Assembly: GCF_022201045.2 (NCBI RefSeq)
Contig: NC_068557.1
Coordinates: 27,133,501 to 27,197,500 of the forward strand
DNA: 64,000 bases
Reading direction: 5' to 3'
Source of the DNA: Citrus sinensis
Lineage: Eukaryota > Streptophyta > Magnoliopsida > Sapindales > Rutaceae
Both the position numbers and the translations under genes were made by a program. The notes below the pieces were generated by a model that did no database searches, was not told the DNA's origin, and saw nothing but the letters and a program-made list of their open reading frames with translations. This document shows positions 9,060 to 20,349 of the stretch, piece by piece (within the stretch, counting starts at the first letter, position 1; every line of letters begins with the position of its first letter).

Positions 9060-11060
9060 CTTGCAGTTCCTGAATGCAGCAGCTTTCCAGTTTAGCTGAA
9101 GATATTACAGTACTGATCCAACTTGGGCCAAGTTAGCTTGAAGGAAATTTTTGTAAAGAAAATCGGTAATACAGTGCCATACAGAAATCGGTACAGTTAT
9201 TATATTTTGCAGTTTTGAAACTTTTCTCATTTTGTTCATATCACATGTTCATATAAACCCTCATGTTGGAGAGTTTATTTATTCATTAATTTGTTTATTT
9301 TATTGGAATTCGTTATATACAATCCCTTCCAATTCCATAGCTGAATTCCTTCCATTAAGTTGTGAATGTTCTTGAATTGTCACCATGATTTTCAAGGAGT
9401 CGTACATATTGCGGGTATTACTGCAGCTTTTGGGAAGAATATACTCTGTAGAACGTAAAGTTACCAAGAACTAATAACGATGAAATACTCATTTCTGTGC
9501 TTAATCATCAAGCTATACCAAACCAGCTTCATATGTAAATTTCCAGGTTTGCTTGCTGCCTAATGATTGTGTGATGCCATCTTTTAAAGTTTGGTCAAAG
9601 TAAAGCTTCCTGAACAGCTGGTTGTTTGTCGATTCTATTTGTGATTGCCGCAATTCAAGGATCAAACAGGCGGGAAAAAGAGTGAGGTCCTCCACTTTGT
9701 TTCCTCAAGAACAATCAAGGCATCAACGTCTCCATTTGTGGTCCTGACTTTGTTGGAAAGAGAGCCCCTAAGTTACATCTTCTACTTATTGCAACTTGGC
9801 AACACCTGACTAGATGACTTCACCACCTGTACTTATGGTTTTCGGGAACAGGGTGTAGGCAATAGAAGAAATTTACCGGTTACCCCGGTGTTCCTGCTAA
9901 GCAATTTGTTATCTTTTTTTTTTTATCTTGCTGTTTTTATTGTAATTTTCTAGAGTTGAACTGAAGGTAGAGTGGTTGGTGAGGGCAGTTCAAGCCTTAC
10001 AAAAGTATGGTGGGGGCTTGAGTTCTTCCTCATTTATTTGAGTGAAAGTTAGTCTCCCCCCTTACTGTTTTGATTGGAAGTGGAGTAAACATTTTTTGGA
10101 TATTAGAGAGAATACAAATTTAGGCAATATTTTATGAGAATTTGAGTGATAGTCTAATTATAAATATTAATAATAGATCTCATATAATATGAGTTATAAA
10201 TTTAGTTATAATGGTCAGTTAGAAAAAAAAACTAAAGGCAGAGGAATTATTAGATGGTACAGTTTTGATGGGATCTAATAATTAAAATCGTGACACTTGT
10301 TTCAAATTTTCTCCTTTAATTTCGTAATATCCATCCATTATGATTGTAATTAGTACACATGATGTGGTAAGTCTGTTGTACTTAATTGAAGTCGCCTCAC
10401 ATAAACTTAGATGAGTCAGCCCACAATGGCTCAGCAGATAGGGTTCCAGAAATGCTCTAGCCTTGTTTTTCTAAGGAAGCCTTCCGGTCGAAGGCACATG
10501 CTGCCTTAAGAGCCTGAAAACATGGCTGAGACTGGTTGACTCTCATCATAAAATGCCTAAGATCAAGCCTGAGATGTCGGCAATAATGCACATGAAGACT
10601 ACTTTCTAAGGCAATTTCCTCCCATCGTTCAACTTTAATGTAACCACTTATTTCTAAATGAGAAATGCCACCCTTAGATTCAGTAAAATATTTCAAAGCA
10701 TTCCTTACTTACTCAGCAAAGAAAAAAAGAGAGAATAGGAAAATGAAAAGGTTTGATTGACTTTTCTTTTATCAACTCAATGACATAATGTTTCTATCTT
10801 TTTTTCTTTTTTACTTTCAAGATGAAAGCAGCCATCAAGAGTGGATGCTTATCCTTCCATCTTATGCAAGGACCTTCCAGAGCCACAATTTTTTCAGCAG
10901 CTAATGACTAAGATAACATGGTAAGAAAGAGCATCCATTTTTACATGCCCGTGTAAGGAAAAATGGGAGTGAAAGAGCGAGAAGCTCTCCGACCTCCTCT
11001 AAAAAGCATTCTCGGTAGCGCTCATCAACTTATGTTCATGTGATTTCAGAGTAATCTTTT
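9060..11060. other. Spacer between convergent genes
   Basis: Holds the 3' UTR of the O-fucosyltransferase gene and, at the far end, that of the RBR ligase, which point toward each other. A SINE-like fragment lies at about 9960-10075. A 79-codon minus-strand ORF at 10457-10696 has no recognisable domain. Nothing else was seen. Confidence 0.5.
9960..10075 (+). repeat. SINE-like repeat fragment
   Basis: GGTAGAGTGGTTGGTGAGGG, then a B-box-like CAGTTCAAGCC, then a weak hairpin ending GGTGGGGGCTTGAGTTC. The order matches the minus-strand copy at 6400-6520, without that copy's inner perfect hairpin. Boundaries are approximate. Confidence 0.4.
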
Positions 11061-11067
11061 ATCTGCT

Positions 11068-14000
11068 TCACTGCATATAATCTTCATAGTAGGTATCACT
11101 TATCACAGAGACGAACCTTTCAAGCCAAGGAAGTTGATGAAGATCCTTCATTGCATCTCCATAAGAGTCTGTACAGCGGGGTGGTGATTGGTAAGGATGA
11201 TGATCACTAAGACTGAAACCGCCAGCAAGGAATCTTTGGATTAGCGCCAGCTGTGATCTTTCTTGGTCTGAGTAAGCATCCATAATCATGGGGAGAGAAT
11301 TGAAAGTTTCCCAAGCTGATTGTTCTGATTCATGGACAGATTGGGTCAACTCTTCTGAATTGTCTTCATCCCAAAAGGCACATTGGCAGGTCTGTTGGCC
11401 GTCTCTATATTCAGCACCACAAGAATAGCAGAACTCATGTCCACACCTGGAAATCAAACATGAGAGTACATTTGGGTTTAAAAACTATGGACTCTGCAGT
11501 TAAATCAAGTTAAATTTGACCTGTTATTATTTACTATTACAAACATATACCGATTGCCAGAGACTATTTCACATTTGGACAACATGTGCAGGAAACAATT
11601 AAAATTCATCCAACAGCTAGTTGTTGCTTGTCTTCCTAGCAATGCTTCAGTTCTAACCAACCAAAGCCGATTAGCTGTAATTGATGGATATCACAATCAG
11701 AAACTATCATCCTATATTATTGCATAAGATATTTAAGAAAAACTTGAATAAATTTTCTTTTCCCATCTCACATATTTGATTTTGTACAAATTTTGCACTG
11801 TTAACTAAATTCAAGTTCCACGGACAAAAAAACCAATAACTTTTTCCAATCTATCACTACCCAAATAAGATCATCATGTAGCAGATGAAACTCAAATTAG
11901 TGCATCTGTGTGTGAAAAAGAGAAGAGGCAGAGGAAGAGACCAAAATACAAACGTAGCCCATTCACAAGCGACAGAATACAGCAGACTCTTAGTAAAAAC
12001 CTATCTAGTAAGAATTCACTATAATTATAATTTTGGGTAAAAGTAAATCATTCCAACAAGGAGCCCATATGAAAGTACAGAATAGAAGTGGTGACCACAC
12101 TATAATTTCACTAGTCAGAGGATCTTCCATTCCTCTTGTGGGGTTATGGATCTTTCCAATTGCATCTTTATCAAATGGTTATAAAACTCAAAATTGTGAA
12201 GCAACAAAGCTTTTCCTTATCCAATCAGCTAAATTCAACAAAACCTCATTATTTATTCCAAGTTTTCTAATGACGCTGCCCTATCCATCTTGTTTGGTTC
12301 AACTGCAGTTCTAGATTGTTCCTCCCTAATAGCTGAACATAAATTTTCCATTTATAAGTCCAGCACTTTAAAATTTGAACATAACCCAATGCAGTTCCCA
12401 ACTTCATCCACCCTCTAATCTTATGTGCAGTATCCTCATTATCACTTGCAACATCTTTATTGATAAATATTAGAGCATCAAATACCCATGGCATATACGA
12501 GACATCAAACCTTCGAAACTAACCAAACAGACACTGTAAAATGGAAAGAACTAGAAAAGTTACTTAATGATATAAGCAACAATGTAATTGTCTTCAAAAG
12601 CTCCATTTCAAGCAAACAAATTGTTATTAATCACAACTGTATGCTCACTGACAGACCTAACAACACTAACACCAATGTCCTAAACGCTGTCATTGACAGA
12701 AGATTTCATCACCACAATAGCCATTACCACCAATATTCTTAAATAGGAAACCGAAGCCATGTCATTGGTCTCACTACAAGCCTCTTATCAAAAACCAGTC
12801 TGACTACATAACTGTTTGACATATACTAACCTATCAAATTTCATTAGACTCAAAGTTCTTGGACCTAACAACTTCTAAGACCTCAAAATCCTAAAGGGCA
12901 AATTCTTTAATTTGAGAGGAGTCATAAGCACCTTACTTTCCATGCATGCTGCTTCCAACCAGAACACCACGCTTTTACATTTAACATTAAAAAAAAAACT
13001 AGAAATCAGATGATTGAGTCAACCAGTTTTTCAAACTCCTAGAGGCAATCTAACTGATTTGTGGCCGATTAAGAGAAAGAGGTTTACCAACTTTCTAACC
13101 CATCTATGGATCTACCATCTTTTTAATTTAAAAAATAAAATAAAATTATCCATGACGGAAGTGAAATATCTTACCAGCAGGTCATGTGATAGCAACCATG
13201 AGTGAGCTCAATCATCCTGCGGCACTGCTGGCAACGCCTCCACCTTTTGTTTTGTGCCAACCGATGCAAGGTTATGTCCCCTGCATCTCTCTCCTCCAAA
13301 GGGAGATTCTGGTACTCTTCACAGCTCAATGAAGAATGCCAAGGAACCCCACATTCCACACAGATAAATCTTTCACAAACTGGGCACTCAACACAGCTAC
13401 TATCAGACTGACTTGATGAACTTGCCCTAGCTGACAAACATTCACGAGGATCAAGCAGGACAGAACAATTAGGAAAGGGGCAGTAGATTCTATCTGAGTG
13501 GAGGATATTTGCTTCTGCAAGGGCTGTCTCCAATGATTCATATGAACTGAGTGGCAGAAACGATTTGCACTCTACAGTGGAAATGAAATATTTACATCTC
13601 AACTGAGGACATCTGATTGGAACCTGAGATGACTGCACTTTCCCATCAATATAGGTTCTCATACAATGCGAACAGAACTTGTGGGAACATTTCATTGTGA
13701 TCATCATTGGATAAGGCTTGTCCTCACAGCAGATAGAACAGTTTTCCGGTGATTTATCACCCTGGGACGGAGAAGAGACAATACCGACTGCTATTTGAGC
13801 TAATCTCAATGGCCTCTCAAGCTCAATGCTGGGAACGAGCTTTAAGACAAAAGCTTCAAGATTACTGGTATATTCTAAGATTCTTTGTCTCAGTGCTACC
13901 AAAAGCGGAATGTCAAGTTTTTCCTCACGTGTAATCTACATAAAATTCACATATTAAAGCTAGCATTCAATACATTATATTTAATAGATTCAATGAGAGC

Positions 14001-15106
14001 TATTTACAAAGAATTCATCATAATAGTCAATTTTTTTTTTCACTGTTACAAAATGTGAGAACTATGACAAGTTTACAGGCTAAAAATGCAAGATGTGAGC
14101 AAAGATATTGACCTTGAATCCAAACAATTTTCAAGAGACAATAATACAAGGTTTGCGAGTGGAAAAAGCATTTATAGAAGTGCAAATAAGCTTATTTGAT
14201 GTGGTAAAATGAAAAATAGATTACAATCAATTTCGACAATCTGAAGGGCTTAGACAAAGACTTAGCATCATGAAGTGAAGTTACTGCTGCAATAATTATA
14301 ACTCAAAGACAAATCTTCTGAAACGGATCAAACCTGATCATACAACAACTCAGAATCCATAAAAGCTTATTTGATGTGGTAAAATGAAAAATAGATTACA
14401 ATCAATTTCGACAATCTGAAGGGCTTAGACAAAGACTTAGCATCATGAAGTGAAGTTACTGCTGCAATAATTATAACTCAAAGACAAATCTTCTGAAACG
14501 GAACAAACCTGATCATACAAAAACTCAGAATCCATAAAAGCTTATTTGATGTGGTAAAATGAAGAATAGATTACAATCAATTTCGACAATCTGAAGGGCT
14601 TAGACAAAGACTTAGCATCATGAAGTGAAGTTACTGCTGCAATAATTATAACTCAAAGACATATCTTCTGAAACGGAACAAACCTGATCATACAACAACT
14701 CAGAATCCGTAAAAGCATACACACAGCGGATTTTATTCTGCACTGCTGTGATAAGACCATCCATTAGAGCTAAATAATCAGCCACAGATTCCTCCACAAA
14801 GAAATCAAGCTTCTTTTGCACTTGCATAATGGGAATATTAAATGATCTCTCCATGACCACACCAATTCCAGAGAATCCAGAACCAGACTCCCCAACCTCA
14901 GTTATTGACATGCCCTTGAAGAACATCTTCACTGAAAATTCATCAAGATCCTCCTTCACTACTTCCTTCACCGCCACATCTTCAGTCTCCTTCCATACTT
15001 CATCGTCTTCACAACAGCTCCTAAACTCTTCCTCATCTTCTTCTAATCTCACTTCTCTGACTATTTTCACTGAAGATTCATCCACAACTATATCTTGATC
15101 CTCCAT
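11068..15106 (-). CDS. RING-IBR-RING (RBR) E3 ubiquitin ligase with N-terminal RNase H-like region, 520 aa
   Basis: Three coding exons join in frame: 14684-15106, 13175-13935 and 11068-11446. An RBR ligase takes ubiquitin from an E2 onto its own RING2 cysteine and then passes it to a substrate. Residues 1-90 are acidic. About 70-195 resembles the RVT_3/RNase H-like fold found in one plant RBR clade (GFSGIGVVM..., ...YAFTDSELLYDQ). RING1 starts at C207/C210 (CSICCEDKP). The IBR follows, with CPFPNC and CPVCERFICVECGVPWH. RING2 begins at C376, and the catalytic cysteine by family analogy is C389 in HGCYHMTC; CGHEFCYSCG follows across the second splice. All expected zinc ligands I checked are present. 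No metal-binding catalytic set of an active RNase H is evident, so that region is probably a fold only. Intron 1 carries a tandem repeat copying its own donor. Substrate unknown. Confidence 0.85.
11447..13174 (-). other. Intron 2 of the RBR ligase gene
   Basis: About 1.7 kb, donor GTAAGA after ...TGCTG and acceptor CCAG before TGTGGACATGAG on the minus strand; the junction codon is TGG. It splits RING2 between its fourth cysteine and the CGHEFC block. The short plus-strand ORFs inside have no recognisable domain. Confidence 0.75.
14191..14715 (-). repeat. Three-copy tandem repeat (175 bp) across the exon 1/intron 1 boundary of the RBR gene
   Basis: Units start at 14191, 14366 and 14541 with CTTATTTGATGTGG and are nearly identical (a few substitutions per unit). 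The third unit covers the real end of exon 1 (14684-14715) and its donor CAG|GTTTGT. The two other units therefore contain copies of about 32 exonic bases and of the donor, inside intron 1. The low divergence points to a recent expansion. Confidence 0.9.
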
Positions 15107-16238
15107 TTCTCACACAATTTTTACCCCCAAGAAAACCAACAAACACCTCTGCAACTAGCCAACTCCAAAAGCCTTCAAGGTGTGATATTAATCAAAATCT
15201 ATACAAAAACCATCAGCAAATCAATTCCAAAAAGTTCCATTTTTCAGCATCTATATCTCGAAAATCACAACAAAAAATAAGAAACTGGTGAAACAAACTT
15301 CCAGATTTCAACAGCATCAAGCACTGATCTTTCAGCTGCTAATTTAAAATCACAATCTAGCAAATACCCACAAGCAGATCAATTCAAAACTCTAAATTTT
15401 ACCGAGAAAATACCGAAAAACAACTAAAAATTCCCAGATACCCAAAAATAACCAAAATAAACAGCGTTCAAATACAATAAAAATCGGATCTTTGATACTT
15501 CCTCATCAATCAAAAGAAGCCCAAGTTGTCCACAAAAGCAAACCCTCCTAAAGAAAATAGAATAAGAAGAAAATATACCAAAAAAATGGAAAAGGTATCA
15601 ACTTGGAGATAAAAAATGAAGGCTCCATACCATGACTGTAAGTCCTTATCTATCTGGACTGGAGGGAATTTTAGGCCAGTGGATGTGGAGAGGTGTTGTC
15701 TGTTGAAGAAGAGTGGGAATAAAAGTTTAAAGAAAAACCACTAATCTGACATTTTTTGCTTTACTAAGATTAGATTAAGATTCCGATGTGGAGAGAGAAA
15801 GGGCGAATGGTCAGTTACCATTTGCTGTAAACGGCGTGAGATAAAAGGAACCTCTTTTGCTTTGCGTTGCTGGCGTTCTTGCAGCTGCTGCCACCTTGAC
15901 TTTGACACACTCATGTTTCCTTTCACACTTGTCTCTCTTTCTTACAAGTAATTTTATTGCCACTTGACTACTACAAGGTATATATTCTTTTTTTTTTTAT
16001 TATTCTCTTGATTAAATAATTGCAAGATTTTATTCTTTTATTAGTGTCTTTTATCAAATTTATCATATTTTTTTTTGCCCTCAGAATCTAAAATTTAATG
16101 CTATTTAGGGGAAATGAATTGCTAAGTGCCGTATATGCTCACAAAATTATATCTCATGAGGAATTTAAAGGTAAAAAAACCTTGTCAACCTATTCACTTT
16201 TCTCTTATCTCAAAGACAAAATTTTCTCTTTTTAAACT
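15107..16238. other. Upstream region of the RBR ligase gene
   Basis: Leader and promoter side of the minus-strand RBR gene. Poly-A/T runs are present. A short minus-strand ORF at 15741-15926 is listed separately. Nothing else was recognised. Confidence 0.5.
15741..15926 (-). CDS. Small ORF of unknown function upstream of the RBR gene
   Basis: A 61-codon minus-strand ORF; a second ATG gives MSVSKSRWQQLQERQQRKAK and onward, a basic, Gln-rich, helix-like sequence unlike the homopolymer ORFs nearby. A GTAACTG donor-like site after LQQM could mean that only the first ~35 residues are an exon. It lies about 635 bp upstream of the RBR start on the same strand, so it could be a uORF in a long leader, a first exon, a remnant, or chance. 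I do not recognise a family. Confidence 0.25.
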   Translation of the reverse strand: MKGNMSVSKSRWQQLQERQQRKAKEVPFISRRLQQMVTDHSPFLSPHRNLNLILVKQKMSD

Positions 16239-16673
16239 TTAAATAAAGGGAAATTATCATTTGTATACTTTTAGTTTACTCCATTATCAAAAATACTACA
16301 ATACTTTATAAGTGTATCAATCGTCCACCATAAATTAACAAAATGTATCAGCTGACCACCAAATCATTAGTTGCCGTTTAAGTATGATGACGTCAGAAGG
16401 GTAATTTGATCTTTTCATATGATACAAGTGATAATTTAAGAGTATATAAGTGATAAAAAGAGAATTTAATGGTATACAAGTAATAATTTTTAAGGGTAAA
16501 ATAATCAATTCACTGTAACTTCGTTAACTTTCAAACGACAACTAACGGTTTGGTGGTCGGCTGATACATTTTATCAACTAAAAGTGGACGATTGATACAC
16601 CCTCAAAGTGTTATAATATTTTTAATAATAAAATAAATATAAAATATATGAATGATAATTTTCCTTAAATAAA
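16239..16673. mobile_element. Foldback MITE with 9-bp target duplication (417 bp)
   Basis: The element proper is 16248-16664. Its ends, GGGAAATTATCATTTGTAT and the complement of ATGAATGATAATTTTCC, are inverted copies, and internal blocks repeat in inverse order (for example GTGTATCAATCGTCCAC on the left against GTGGACGATTGATACAC on the right). The 9-bp direct repeat TTAAATAAA flanks it at 16239-16247 and 16665-16673. It is probably a Mutator-like MITE. The terminus is close to that of the 5141-5961 element. Confidence 0.85.
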
Positions 16674-17424
16674 ATCAAGGGAAAAAAAAAAACAATCGCA
16701 TTGAAAGATTAATGAAGAATCTTAGCATAAAGCTTTGGTTTTAAGCAACCAATGCACATGGGTGTTTTGTCTTCTCTTTGACTTTTTCAACGCCGCATAA
16801 AAATTTAAAAAAACATTTTTTTAATTGAAAAAAGAACTAATTAAGTCTGAATAAGGGGACTGTGCTTGGGTTGAAACACGAGATAATAATGATTACGCAC
16901 TCCTTTTTCCTAATTTATTATTAATTTTCCTTGTTATTTGAAATTAGGCACTGATTGTGTGTGCGTACGTCGTATGTATGCCGCAAGTATCCTGTTCCCC
17001 CTTCTCCGAACTCAAAATTCAAGTGATTAATGTGCATCGTTATTATTAATTTATTAGAAAAAGAGTCAATGATTATCTCTTATTTAAGCAGAATAAAAAT
17101 GTTAGTTTTTAATGTAATAACTTAAAATTAAATCCCTTTTTGTGAGAACTAATTTATAAAAGGATAAGATAACGAAACACGGACACAAAAAATCCACAAA
17201 TTAACACCTACCATAAACCAAAAATAAAAAAGAAAAAAAGAAAAATAGTTCAGAGATAATAATGATTGTTTTGTTAACTAATTTCCACCGGCCCATATTG
17301 GAGTTTCTAATGAAATCAGTCCATAAATAATGAGAGGAATGAATTAAATTAGGAAGTTGCCGGTTGGTATGATTGGGCAAAATTAGGTGCACAAATAAGA
17401 CACTGTAAATTATTGGATAATTAT

Positions 17425-17697
17425 GGGTGTGTTTGAGATTGAGGTACTATAACTTTTAAGCTACAGCTGCTATGAAAAAAAAATTGTAATTATGAAACAA
17501 AAGTTAATAATATATAGTAAATATAAATTTTAAATAATAATTTTGATAAAATTATTAAAGATATAATAAATTTTGTATTATATAAGTGAAAAATTATATC
17601 AACATAACTTAAAAATTACAGCAGTTAGTGTTTACGAAACACTTTAGTACTGTAACTTAAAAATTACAGCTGTCCAACTTCATTCCCAAACGCACCC
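17425..17697. mobile_element. Tourist-like MITE, copy 2 (273 bp)
   Basis: Starts GGGTGTGTTTGAGATTGAGG and ends with the inverse CTTCATTCCCAAACGCACCC; a TAT triplet lies on both sides (17422-17424, 17698-17700). The interior matches copy 1 at 4840-5108 closely, including a shared block around TTAATAATATATAGTAAATA. No coding capacity. Confidence 0.75.
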
Positions 17698-17700
17698 TAT

Positions 17701-19260
17701 ATATATATATATATTTTTTGTATAATCGGTGCAAGTTACTAGAATAAGTTATAAATTGAAAAATTGTGAAGTTTTGTTTGATATGTTAGTTGGTTTTAGC
17801 TTTGAAAATTAATTAGTCTTTTGGTAGGGTCGATAAGGTTGCGGTTGCGTAATTAATTGTTTGTTTGTTGTAAATAGATTTTCATGTTTTTTTTACGATC
17901 CATATTATTGTTACCAAAAAAAAAAATTGACTGATGACCGATCAGTCCAACCAATTACCAAACCCCCACCCAATTGGTCAGAGAACAGGTGGAGGAATTT
18001 GACTTCCTTTATTGCATTATTTGTAATTATTAGTACAAGCGAAGATATAATAATTTCTGCTGTGTTAAAAAAAAAAAAAAAAAACAACGTACATTTGTGC
18101 ACTCAGTTCCATAGAGAAATATGAAAAATCAGAAGAAGAAGAAGCAAACGCCTTTATAAAATTAAAATAAATAGAAAATGAAGAGCCCCATGTGCAACTT
18201 CTGGAATGGCTCACGTCAGATTAAATGATTGGCTGACAGAATTTTTATTTGAATTTTATTTTTAAAAAATTGGGTAAAATATTTGGCGTGCAAAAATTTA
18301 TTTTGACAAAATTTCTCTCTCTTTTTAAAACTATTGTAATGTTAAAAAAAAAAAAGGAATAAAAAGTCTCGCTCGCTCAGTCTTATTTTTTTATTTTTAA
18401 TCAACGAAAGATAATCTTGAAACAAATTGCATTCAAGGCCTGTTGAACTAGGCCCAGGGATAATTCTGTGACATAATCTCTGGAAGAGTTTATAGCAATG
18501 CAAAATATTATTTTTGTTTCTACAGAAATTAATCTCTCAATCTGAATGTGAGTTAGGGTTTCCACGGGTTCAGTTCAAGAAATTTGGATGTGTTTGATAT
18601 AATGCTCAAAATACCTCTTTTCATTTTATATTTTCATGACCTTCAATCATTAAGTTAAATTACACATATTTTAAATTATAATTTAAAATCAAACTTATGT
18701 ATAAAAATTCTTAATCAGTAAGAAATAGGAAAAGAACAATTAATAATTCTAAATTCTTTCAATTTATTGTGGTTAGATAGAAATTGCGGACATAAAACAA
18801 TAAAAATAAATTAATTATAAGTGCAAGTAATTTGTTAGAAAATTTCGTGTTTAATTTTTATTTATCCTTAAATGTAATTTTATGAGGACAATCATGGGTG
18901 CCCCCATAGCTTGACTCTAATAAGACAAAAAGTCTTTCTTTGAGCCCAACTGCAAGCAAACATTAGGGGCCCAATTAGGGTGAGAGCAGTGGAACACTGC
19001 AGCTGTGGGCTCGAACATATAAAGAATCGATTTTAACTTGCCCACTCTGGATTACTTACTTCCAACCATGTTTAGTACAGAAAATTTTTTATTTAAATAC
19101 ATAAAAAATAATGTAATTAATTAATGCATGTATAATATTTGTATTTAAATTTTAAAAAACTACGATTTACACAATGATTTTTTAAAATAAATATATAAAT
19201 GTCATAACATAATTTTTTTATTATATGACCGACTTGATAAATATTCTAAAATTTCTTCTT
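17701..19260. other. Intergenic spacer, no gene seen
   Basis: AT-rich, with a TA microsatellite at the start (about 17698-17714) and poly-A tracts at about 17917-17927, 18066-18083 and 18343-18354. No conserved coding or RNA feature was recognised. Confidence 0.5.
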
Positions 19261-19261
19261 G

Positions 19262-20230
19262 TTAAGAGCAAAAAAGAATGGTGCCTAGTTCATGTCGCAG
19301 ATTGTGTGGGGAATTTGATGAGACTATTTTGCATTCTTTCTTTGTATGTGCAAATGCCGAGTAGGTGTGGGAAATTTCTCCATTTACCCAATTAGTTTCG
19401 CATGGCTGTCTTGTATGCTTATGGGATGTGTAGAAACTTTTCCAACCTATACGTTCATTTTGCTTCTTAGCGTACTTAAAACCCCCAGTATTCACACACC
19501 AAGAAAGATAGGGATAGAGGGTAGAACAAAACTAGAGCACGAATCTCAGGGGATTAACTCCGTTAGACATGTTCTAGGGGTTGCCTCTCTTGTCCAGCGA
19601 ATCTTTGCCCCATACACGTAAGGGGTTCAACTTAGGAGAGGCTGTGGACAGGTCTGAGCAACCTGGACTGATTGAGCTGGAAGGCTTAAGGGTTTTTGAT
19701 GGCATGCCAATAGCCAGGTCTACGGGTCGCCGCATCATAGAGATGATAGGAAGACCGTCATAGAACCTAAGGAATATTTAGGCAACTTTGGATGCATTCT
19801 CTCAATTCTTAATTTCTCAGTCGAAAGTAGTACCACATACTAGGTCACGAAAGCTTCCCCTACTTGTGTTTTGGCTTGTACTCATCGAAATTTGGATGCT
19901 TGTGTAAGATGGGTTCCTATATATGGTTGTTTATCTGTTTCTAATTCTGAGACTAGGGTTCCACTGTAGCTAGGTTGGTATAAACTTTTTACAGATACGG
20001 GTGTGGATGTTCATCGTGGAATGGCTAGTCTGGCGGCCATATGGTTCGGAATCATGAGGGTTGGTTATGTTGGCAGGGGGCTGATCTTGTTGTCTATTCT
20101 GACGATCTTGATATTACAGATGTGGAGGCTGCTGGTTTGTTTCCACTTATGGTTGAGCTGGACATATTGGTGCATATTATTGGTTAGTCCAAAGAAAGTA
20201 GAGTACATGCCTAGATTATTATTTGAGTAG
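19262..20230 (+). pseudogene. Decayed LINE 3' region (zinc-binding RT tail and RNase H remnants)
   Basis: A plus-strand reading gives CRRLCGEFDETILHSFFVCA around 19296-19355, the zf-RVT pattern found after reverse transcriptase in plant LINEs (CxLCG...E...H.F..C..A..VW), broken by a stop before VW. Further on, WYKLFTDTGVDVHRGMASLA near 19975-20035 and, in another frame, GWLCWQGADLVVYSDD near 20060-20107 resemble the plant LINE RNase H (RVT_3) domain. Stops and frame changes show it is dead. No tail or target duplication could be placed. Confidence 0.5.
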
Positions 20231-20257
20231 TGCTAGAGAGAGAGAACCACGAGAGAG

Positions 20258-20310
20258 ACGAGAGAATTTTACCCTCTCTCTCTCTCTACCTATTCACTCT
20301 CTCTCTACCC
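20258..20310. repeat. CT/GA-rich low-complexity tract
   Basis: CTCTCTCTCTCTCT runs, preceded by a complementary GAGAGAGAG stretch at about 20233-20255, so the region could fold on itself. It immediately follows the LINE remnant. Confidence 0.7.
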
Positions 20311-20349
20311 CTTTCTTCATTGTTTCTCTCGTGTTTCTTTACACCAAGC

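Noticed and set aside
10457-10696. 79-codon minus-strand ORF (MKYFTESKGGISHLEISG...)
   Set aside because: Stop-free but with no family resemblance, splice context or repeats; not enough to call a gene.
14829-15098. Ser/Thr-rich 89-codon + strand ORF
   Set aside because: Antisense shadow of exon 1 of the RBR gene, whose acidic codons read as Ser on the other strand.
18965-19020. Possible SINE boxes (GAGCAGTGGAAC, GGCTCGAAC)
   Set aside because: B-box-like only; spacing and A box too poor to call.
20003-20230. 75-codon hydrophobic ORF
   Set aside because: Chance frame within the LINE RNase H remnant; the similarity is split over two frames.
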